Source of the DNA: Emmonsiellopsis sp. PD_33
Taxonomy: Eukaryota > Ascomycota > Eurotiomycetes > Onygenales > Ajellomycetaceae
Direction: 5' to 3'
DNA: 64,000 nucleotides
Assembly: GCA_032988165.1 (NCBI GenBank)
Contig: JANTQF010000021.1
Location: 124,001 to 188,000 of the forward strand
Position numbers and translations under genes: made by a program. This document shows, piece by piece, positions 57,183-64,000 of the stretch; position 1 is the first letter of the stretch; every line of letters begins with the position of its first letter. The notes under the pieces were generated by a model, which saw only the letters and a program-made list of their open reading frames with translations, searched no databases and had not been told where the DNA came from.

Positions 57183-57493
57183 TGTGAGAATATGAGGGAT
57201 AATGTGCTATTAAATGCTCAGACCTCTAAGGAATTACACATATTTGATCCTTGCACTCACTGTCTTTCATTTTTAGATATATAGATTTTTTCTCTGTTTT
57301 TCTTGTATAGTGATATCTTCTGATCATTTTGGTGGTTTTCTACACCTATTTTACTAGGTTTTCTCATTTTTGTGATCTCCAGCTATCACATGCTGAGGAA
57401 TTATAAATAGCAGTGAAATTTACCCTCTTAGATAGTTGAATCAATTGAACATCTCCTCTTTTCTTTCACCTACCTACACTACAATCTCTCATA
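57183..57493 (+). repeat. 3' LTR of Copia-2
   Basis: 311 bp. All CG sites kept in the 5' LTR read TG or CA here; the G-run CGGGGGGTGG reads TGAGGGATAA, all transitions. Confidence 0.93.
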
Positions 57494-57498
57494 CAAGG

Positions 57499-57935
57499 CC
57501 ATGCTTGATGCATAAGCAGATTGGACAGGCTGGCCTCCCTTGCTCATTAGCAGTTATTGTTCTTTCCTGCACTAAAACAGGTACAGAACATCTGGATGAG
57601 AAGAAATCTGTGGTCATAATGATAGACATTGGAGTGATCTAAGAAGAAGAAAAGCGCATCTGAGCTCGATTTTTAGATCTGTCGTGAGATTTAACTATTC
57701 TAGAGTGGGGCTGCAGGTTAACTAGTTAAGCCCCACTAAAATTAGAGCCCATGTCCCCACAACTTTAATTAAGTCTAATAATTTGCTTAACTCAGAGCAG
57801 CAGCCAGGTTTAACAAATCTATCATTAAAGACAAACGAGCAGTGCGCGTAACCACGAACCTCCCATAAGAAAATTCAGTCTATCCAAACCATCCCCCGGT
57901 GTTTAGCATGGGCTTCCTCTTTCGTCACCAAGTTC
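57499..57935. other. Short region between Copia-2 and the HAD gene
   Basis: The first ~155 bp have no CG although they lie outside the target duplication; CG returns at about 57655. A frame (57436-57642) runs out of the LTR into it but shows no domain. It also carries the hairpin at 57704-57737. Confidence 0.5.
57704..57737. other. Hairpin with perfect 9-bp arms
   Basis: AGTGGGGCT at 57704-57712 pairs with AGCCCCACT at 57729-57737; the loop contains the palindrome TTAACTAGTTAA. Located about 200 bp downstream of the HAD stop codon; it could be a 3'-end structure or an old transposon scar. Confidence 0.45.
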
Positions 57936-58788
57936 CTACTCTCCGCGGTCCTTTTGAGTACCAGCGCCCGGTCCATCCCGGAACTCAAGAACAACCTTCC
58001 CATCCTCCAACCCAGAAACAATTATGTTTCGCATATCCTTCACCACCCAGTCCGGCTCTGCCAGTCTGATCTTCTCCTCTGTGTGGGTTGTCACAAGTCC
58101 CACAACCTTACAGCCTGCCGCCTTTCCAGCCTTAATTCCCGCAGGGCTGTCTTCGAGAACGAGAACGTCCTTATCCGCTGCCTCCAATCCTAAATTCTTC
58201 CGCCCTAGGAGATATCCTGCCGGGTCAGGTTTCCCCTGGGCTACATCCTCGGCGACAACAAGGTGCTCTGGTCGCGGGAGTTTCATGACCTGGAGCCAGC
58301 CGGTTACGAGGGTGGTGGTCCCGCTTGTGACGATCGCCCACGGGACTGATTTCGATTCAATTTGTTGCAACAAATGTTTCGCCCCGGGAATTTCGGTAGC
58401 GTCAACGCCATACTTCTCGGGCATGGCTCTCTCCAAATTCCTTACGTCTGGGGATTGGGTTAGCAGGTCTTCAAAAATTAGGGTGGGATAATAGGATAAA
58501 ATAAAGGAGAAATCATACATTCCCAATCTGCCTTCTGTGGACTGAAGTCCTTTAGGACGTCGATGGTTCTGCGCCCATGGGCAGTCTTGAGGATAACTTC
58601 CGCGTCAATACCTATTTGTCGCCCAATCCTAGGTACGTCAGATAGATGGTCAAAAGTAGGAGAATACAGACTCACTCCTCGTAATGCTTTATCACGGCAG
58701 CCGTGGAATCTATGATGGTCCCATCCATATCGAAAAGCAAGCCATGGAAAGAGGCCGTGGTAGGCGGGCTTGAGGACTCGTTGGACAT
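57936..58788 (-). CDS. HAD-superfamily phosphatase, GPP/DOG-type (subfamily IA)
   Basis: Three exons, 58788-58676, 58628-58519, 58447-57936 (introns 47 and 71 bp), give 244 residues in frame. I start at MSNESSSPP; the frame continues upstream without an ATG. Motif I is LLFDMDGTIIDST with nucleophile Asp20 and acid/base Asp22; a helical cap follows (KTAHGRRTIDVLKD). Motif II is IVTSGT, motif III has the Lys of GKPDP, and motif IV is LVLEDSPAG. The layout fits small-sugar or glycerol-phosphate phosphatases such as yeast GPP1/2 and DOG1/2, which are cytosolic and Mg-dependent. The exact substrate cannot be read from sequence. It is the intact counterpart of the relic at 35951-36816, on the same strand across the transposon block. 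Confidence 0.9.
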
Positions 58789-59519
58789 TTTGTGTGATCT
58801 TTTTCTAAATAGTATGCCTATAACGATGGCAATAGGAACTAATCTTGATCGGGGGCGAAGCAAATATATATACCTGGCTGCCAGCCATAGCTCGTGGAAT
58901 TCTCCTCCAGGTTACAAAGGCTCACCGGATTAGCGCACCGATTGTAATCGTTGGGAACGCGAAAGAAGCCATTTTCCGCGTTGGGTTGGGAGTTACCTAG
59001 ATAAGATGCCTATCAAGCCTTTGCGAGGCGGAATTCCGCTGGGGGAGAATGCGACTTCAAGTTATTGACTTGCACAAGGCTGCCAGTGTATTTGTGCTGG
59101 AACAGCTGTTTGGTGCGGGGAAGGCCAAAAAAATGCTGCCCTTTTTCCCGTCTTCCAGGAATACAAATTCCAGTCCTGATCCCAAGTCTGAAAACAGTCT
59201 GTTTTGTGCTCTTATAGAGGCACTCTTCCTTGTTGCTTGCGGTTTGTTTTGGGCTTGTGATTGCTTCATCCAACTTCAAACTTCATGGTCTTTGTTTGCT
59301 TGGTAACTACCATAGTAGCACTAGAGCATCCCACGGTAACCCAACTCATATCAAGATGAGTCTCACTCGAGATCTGAAACATACAACCTTCAAAAAACTC
59401 AAGGAAAAGTGGCCATGCATGTGGGGCAAAAAATCAACAATGATGGGCTCAGCATCAACAAGGAGGTCTCCTATTCCAGACCCACTCGTACGATCCCTCT
59501 AACCGGAGAACAACAAATC
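58789..59519. other. Intergenic region between the HAD gene and the WD40 relic
   Basis: Holds the HAD promoter on the minus strand. A plus-strand frame at about 59356-59502 (MSLTRDLKHTTFKKLKEKWP) could be an upstream piece of the WD40 relic but is interrupted. Confidence 0.4.
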
Positions 59520-59900
59520 CCCAGTTGATTGGTGCACACTTGGAGGACGATTCAGACAGAATAAAGCTCTGGGGCCCCCAGGTTATGGTGAAATGCCCTC
59601 AAACCCACACAAAAGACCATTTGGATCTGGTTAGGGACGTGGTGTTTTCTCCTGACCACAAGTCGCCTTTGGGTCTATGGATAGGACAGTCAAACCCTGG
59701 GATTGGACCACGGGCGTCTTGCTGCAAACTTTTGAAGGTAATTCTAGCGCAGTGCGGACTGTGATCTTCTTCCCTGATTACAAATGTATTGTCTCTGCAT
59801 CTGAAGATGAAACTATTAACATCTGGGATGGAAGCACAGTATCCCTTCTGCGAACACTTAGGGGCCATTCACACTGTGTTTAGGGCGTAGCATGGGTGAG
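59520..59900 (+). pseudogene. WD40-repeat relic
   Basis: Two to three WD40 blades in shifted frames: DHLDLVRDVVFSPDHK, then after a frame change MDRTVKPWDWTTGVLLQTFE, AVRTVIFFPDYKCIVSASED, TINIWDGSTVSLLRTLRGHS, then a stop at 59881. The GH-SPD-D.T..WD pattern and near-identical spacing fit WD40 arrays at the C-terminus of fungal NLR-like STAND proteins. The frameshift, stop and absence of further blades mark it as a fragment. Normal CG content suggests it was not heavily RIP-mutated. Confidence 0.75.
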
Positions 59901-60487
59901 GGGGCAGCTGGATCAGAGCATATTTTTCACGAATCTGCGGCAAGTGGATGACCACCACATACCCCAGTATGTGCGCTTATTCGGCAACTATGATACATTT
60001 TCGAACACACTGTATATACCCCGAAGAATAATGCCAACATGGATAGCTCCACCCTACGAGCCGGCGAGGGACACGATATCCCAACCCAGCCACAGCCTGC
60101 AGGCCGCGATATTGCTAGCATCCCCTCCGGGCCGGGTGCGCGGAGTTAGGAGTTTGGTTTTCCGCCGGGATGTCAAAAAATCGCGGAGACAATGGCGATT
60201 CCGGGGGACCAAGCGATATGGGTGATGCGGGGTTGGATTTCGGCTGCGCATGCTGGCGGGATAGGAAAGAAAAGGAAAGGAAAGGAGAAGGCAGGATTGA
60301 AGTAAAAAAAGGAGAGGCGTTTCATCATATATCGTTCTGTCTAGGATCCTTACATCGAGGAATCAACCATCCGGTAACCAATCTACTTACCTATCTATCC
60401 GTACATAAACCCAACCGTACATATGCTAGTTCATCAGGGCGTCTTGTTAAAGATATCATCCTCCCCTATCCGGTTCAAGCAAAACTT
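59901..60487. other. Intergenic region, 3' side of the prolyl hydroxylase gene
   Basis: No supported gene; includes a GGAAA-type repeat near 60265-60290. Confidence 0.5.
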
Positions 60488-62550
60488 CTATTCCTCTTCC
60501 TCTCCCTCTTCCTCTTCTTCTTCCTCCCCGTCATCACCATCCTCCTCATCAATCTCCATCTCATCAAACCTCAACCCAATCTCCCCGGTAACATCCCACC
60601 GATCCCCCTGCGCCGCACGACTGATATATTTCACAAACTTCAGCGTACCCGAGTCGCGCAGCACAATGCTCATCCGATTCCAGCCCGCCGCCATGCTGAA
60701 AAGGATCCCATCGTCGCCATCAGCACCGCCCGCGGCGGCCTTGTAGATTGCCGGGTCGGACTTTTGTTTTTTAGATTTCGTGCTGGGGGTGCCGTCTTCG
60801 TTGGTGTCTTCTTCCTCGTCAGAGTCAGAGTCATCATCGTCATCATCGCCGGCCATGTAGATTTCGTAGCCGCCGACGGAGAGATCTTCCTCCTCCCCCG
60901 CTTTTTTGGCCTGTTCCTTTCCGTTGGATTTCTCCTTGGGATCTACTTCTTTCGTCTCCCCTTCACCCTCCTCATCATCTTCCTCCTCTTCCTTCTCCCA
61001 TCCGGAAGTAGGCGTTAGGCCAATGGTGAATTCTAATCGGGGCGCCTCGCCATCATATCCACTAGCCAGTGTGTAATCCTCTCCGCGCCGGAAGCGACGG
61101 GCAAGAACATTATAGTCAAGCAGGCCGTTGCAGCCAGTTGCGACGGAAAGCCATTTCTTAAACGCCTGCGAGGGCAGCAGATCCTCTACCAGCTCTTGGA
61201 TGGGCGTTTTGCTGTCGCTCTGACTATCGGCCCGGCGCTGCTGGTATAGGTACTTGTGCTTATGTGGTGGGCGGCTGACTTTCCAGTCTGTCTTCTTCTC
61301 GATCTCGCCTGCGGAGGCGGGGAGTGCGGCCTTTTCTTGCGCTTCGACGTACTCTTTGATTCGAGTGGCGAACTTATCGCACAGGAACCGCTCCAGACTT
61401 AACGAGCAGTCCTGGCTGAAGTTTTCGGAGAGTTCCTCCGTGATGTCGGGTGTAAGGTACGAGGGAGCGATGTACTTGAGCAAAAAGTCCAGGTCTGCCG
61501 CTGTGAATTCTTTATCCTCTTCATCGGCCGACTTCTCTCCCTCGGCCTCGTATGGCGTAACCTGCGGCTGTGGTCTGTCAAACGCATCGCCAGATCCCTG
61601 GAGCTGTTGCAAACTGCTCCGTTCCGCCAACTTCTCCTCCAAGCCCTCCTCAAACCCATCCTCCCCTTCCTGCGGAATATGGTACCATCCACTGATCGCC
61701 ATGCGCACGCGTTCCTTGCCAGATTTTGGCTCCCCCGGCGCAGGATGATACACCTCCTCCACATCATGGAAGCTCTCGCCGGGTTGCACAGTGAAGAAGC
61801 TCAGCTGGTTAAACGCAGGTGGAATCGACAAGGTGAAATCCGGACCGGGAACCTTTACTTCCTTTCCCGACTCGTCCTTCTCCGTCGTAGTGGGATACAG
61901 CCGTAGCGCACCGCCCCAGCTCGGCTTCCACGCGACATCGGGGTCTGTAAGGTAGAGAATATAACTAACGCGCCTGCTCCCGATCACGTCATCGTGGCAT
62001 AGCAAATGGCAGCCGCCGGTGTATACATTGATCGCCATATCGGTTTTGCGACCGCTTAATTCGCCCGCGCCCGTGACTTCGGACAGGTATTTGCGGAATG
62101 GAGCCGAGTAGAGCGCATCGCGCAGCTCGAGCAGCGAGGGGAGTTTGGATAGGGAGGCATCGTCCAGCCCATCAAGGTTGGCAAGATCGCCCGATTGGAA
62201 AATCTTGTAGATGTCTGTTTCCTTCTCCGTGAATGAGAGATGTTCCTGGATCTCGTCGCGGACGGAGCGGAGGAGAGTATTGTTCATGAGCGGCGAGATG
62301 ACGCCGTGCTTGTACCTGTGGCGGGCGCATAGGTCAGACGAGGGACATAGCGGGTACCCAGGGAAGCATATGTCTGCACTTACGGCTCTGAGGCTGCATA
62401 GCTCTGCTTATACTGGGCCAGAGTGGCCGGGTCGAGAAGGCCGTCGCGGAACCTGGCTGCGGCGGTCTCGGGGTCCAGCACTCTCTTTTTGGTGTCTGGC
62501 TGGCCATTGCCGTCCAGGCTGTTGCGCCCTGACGTGGTCTTGCGCTTCAT
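60488..62550 (-). CDS. TPA1: Ofd1/TPA1-type prolyl dihydroxylase (2-oxoglutarate/Fe(II) oxygenase)
   Basis: Two exons, 62550-62384 and 62315-60488 (intron 68 bp), give 664 residues from MKRKTTSGRNSLDG. The splice restores PYKHGVISPL, the family's start of the catalytic fold. The double-stranded β-helix has Fe ligands His163 and Asp165 (CHDD) and His239 (ESFHDVEE), and the 2-oxoglutarate Arg near 260 (RVRMAISGWYH), matching yeast Tpa1 H159/D161/H227/R238 in spacing. A second, non-catalytic β-helix domain follows. Tpa1/Ofd1 hydroxylate ribosomal protein uS12 (Rps23) and link translation termination and oxygen sensing; S. pombe Ofd1 also controls the sterol regulator Sre1N. The middle and extreme C-terminal parts are very acidic (Asp/Glu runs). 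The N-terminus has a basic KRKT and KKR that could be nuclear signals. Confidence 0.92.
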
Positions 62551-64000
62551 TGTGTCCTGCAGCTACAGCAAGAAAACGGCGCGAGAGAGAAAGGATGTGG
62601 TGGTGATTGATGTTGACGTCGGAGGTTGAAAAATCTTTGGGGCGAGGAAAAGCTTATCCTTATCGGGCGGAGCTAGCCCTAACTTGCCCCTGACCCCCCT
62701 TCGAGTTTGATATCGCCGACTGCTTGCTGCAGACTGCGGTACATGTAGTAGAGTACAATAGATGCGGTGGGGGAGGTCTACGGAATGCTGTTGTCTTGTT
62801 GTCTTGTGTTTCCAGACCGCTGCAAGACACTACTAAATTGCTTGTCTTAGGATTGGCCAAGATACAAAGAACTAAGTTACTATAGAAGACAATTGAAAAT
62901 CCCCGGTGATTCAATATATCACAGAAATACCCCGAAAGATAGTTAAGACAAACACAGGGTTCAGTCTCAAACTATTTTTAACATGCTTCACCTCGAGGGT
63001 TGGGGTTGACTTCATTGCATCCACATATCGGGACTTGATCGCAACCTTCCCTTCGTCTTCGATACATCTAGAGAGTACCCGGTACCCCGTGATCGTCAAA
63101 AGGTACATACATATAAGTCGGTAGAGACGCGGTACTGTACATGCAGACCATACTCAATACCGTACCGTTTTACCAAAACAGCCATCTTTCGGGACTTCTG
63201 GAACACATGTGTATCCCACGGAGCTGGGGATTGCACAAAAACGAGCAAATACCACCTGTACTCTCACACGGGTACGTAACTCTGCGTTCTGCGGGAAGCA
63301 GGGGCAACCACACTGATGGCAGCCTACACACCACGCCCGGCCTTGCTTAAGAGTGAGCCTCGACAGGCGGAGGACTGATAGGATATACATAGCACAGGCA
63401 TCTGCCGCACATAGTGCTACGGGTACCTCGCATACCATCGACGGCCATGCTCCAATCTCTTGCCGTCGCGTATAGGCGACAGCCAGCCTGCCCTAATAAG
63501 ACGAACGCATCGAGGTTGTTACACCGAGTCACCTCGTTGACGAAGGTGCCACCTCATGAGTGACACAAGAACTCCCGCAGACATGGGCAATGTGGTCGAA
63601 AAGGCTTGTAAATCCCGTGCTCAGCGCAGCCCAAGTGGCACGAAAATGAGCACACATGGTTCCGCAGCTCGGACGGAAAATGCTAGGTGTATCGTATTAT
63701 ACGGGTGTAACACCATCTCATTAATGTCGTGGGGTCCGATTGGCAATTGCGCGACTGGATGATGGTAGCGAGGGTGACACTTTTCGTGGATGCCATGCAT
63801 GCGAGGGAGATCATGGCACTCATCGACATCCTTTCATGCATGGCGCGACTCGGTGAGAATGGGGCGAGCTAAGTTAGTGATCGTCAAGCCGCTTGTTAGA
63901 ATAACCAGTGGACGCCAGTGACCTAAGCCCACGAATTCGATAAGATGAGATGCGGGGAGTTAATGGCCTGTTTCGCGGAATAGTGGCAGGTTCTCCGAAA
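62551..64000. other. Right-end region, no supported gene
   Basis: Promoter of the prolyl hydroxylase at its left. Short frames on both strands (for example 63154-63438 minus, 63556-63762 plus) have no domain, no splice-linked partner and unremarkable composition. A gene starting beyond 64000 may use its far end. Confidence 0.5.

Larger units (their letters stand above)
39077..57493 (+). mobile_element. Copia-2: Ty1/Copia LTR retrotransposon carrying two nested Gypsy elements
   Basis: Two 311-bp LTRs (39077-39387, 57183-57493) face the same way and are flanked by a 5-bp target duplication CAAGG (39072-39076 and 57494-57498). Without the two nested insertions and their duplications, the element is about 5.4 kb. 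Internal parts: gag (39542-39784, then from 47207), integrase (about 48530-49420), reverse transcriptase (about 50030-51060) and RNase H (56648-57150). Frames are full of stops and the block has almost no CG, so it is dead. Its ends read TGTGAG...CTCATA, where TA replaces the canonical CA by C-to-T change. Confidence 0.93.

Noticed and set aside
37745..59900. One PNP-NACHT-WD40 NLR gene split by the transposon block
   Set aside because: The PNP frame is on the minus strand and runs away from the block, while the WD40 relic is on the plus strand; no NACHT motif lies between. They cannot be two ends of one gene without extra inversions.
62551..64000. Possible gene at the right edge
   Set aside because: No frame over 100 residues, no motif, and no plausible exon chain.
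1..64000. CRISPR arrays, bacterial operons, prophage or rRNA
   Set aside because: Spliced genes, chromoviruses and intergenic structure are all eukaryotic; no regularly spaced direct repeats were seen.

Overview
This is nuclear DNA from a filamentous ascomycete. Genes are compact, with introns of about 50-115 bp (GTATGT/GTAAGT donors, CAG/TAG acceptors). They include Eurotiomycete-type proteins: a fungal DUF6604 protein, a bHLH factor, a BCS1-like AAA ATPase and an Ofd1/TPA1 dioxygenase. The transposon blocks are AT-rich and nearly free of CG dinucleotides, while genes keep normal CG. CpG-directed, RIP-like mutation of repeats is established knowledge for Onygenales such as Coccidioides, so an onygenalean (possibly Coccidioides) is my inference. 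No rRNA, tRNA or CRISPR array was found.

Layout. 1-4083: decayed Copia element (plus strand) whose 5' end lies outside the window. 5060-28232: ordinary gene block: BCS1-like ATPase (+), nucleotide pyrophosphatase/phosphodiesterase (-), a USP7/Ubp15-family protein that has lost its catalytic Cys and His (+), a small Cys-rich membrane protein (+), a large single-pass membrane protein (-), a DUF6604 protein (+), and a four-exon bHLH factor (-). 28740-29170: a 431-bp hAT-like MITE with 34-bp TIRs and a perfect 8-bp target duplication, inserted upstream of the bHLH gene. 29187-33236: gene-free, microsatellite-rich DNA.

33237-39071 is an accessory strip: an unrecognised gene with a partly duplicated coiled-coil cassette, a HAD phosphatase relic without its nucleophile, a broken membrane-protein frame, and a stand-alone PNP-superfamily protein of the kind used as N-terminal domain in fungal NLR-like proteins.

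39077-57493 is one Copia element (311-bp LTRs, 5-bp target duplication CAAGG) with two minus-strand Ty3/Gypsy chromoviruses nested in it: Gypsy-1 (297-bp LTRs, duplication AAATC, in gag) and Gypsy-2 (254-bp LTRs, duplication AACTG, in the RT-RNase H part). LTR pairs match in length, so the order of insertion can be read. Beyond it lie an intact HAD phosphatase, a WD40 relic, and the Ofd1/TPA1-type prolyl hydroxylase; the last 1.4 kb holds nothing I can support.

The most notable item is the USP7-like pseudo-deubiquitinase: a spliced, open gene with both catalytic residues replaced. Next are the nested, CpG-stripped retroelements, which record the mutation mechanism in their LTR pairs, and the orphan PNP/HAD/WD40 pieces around them.
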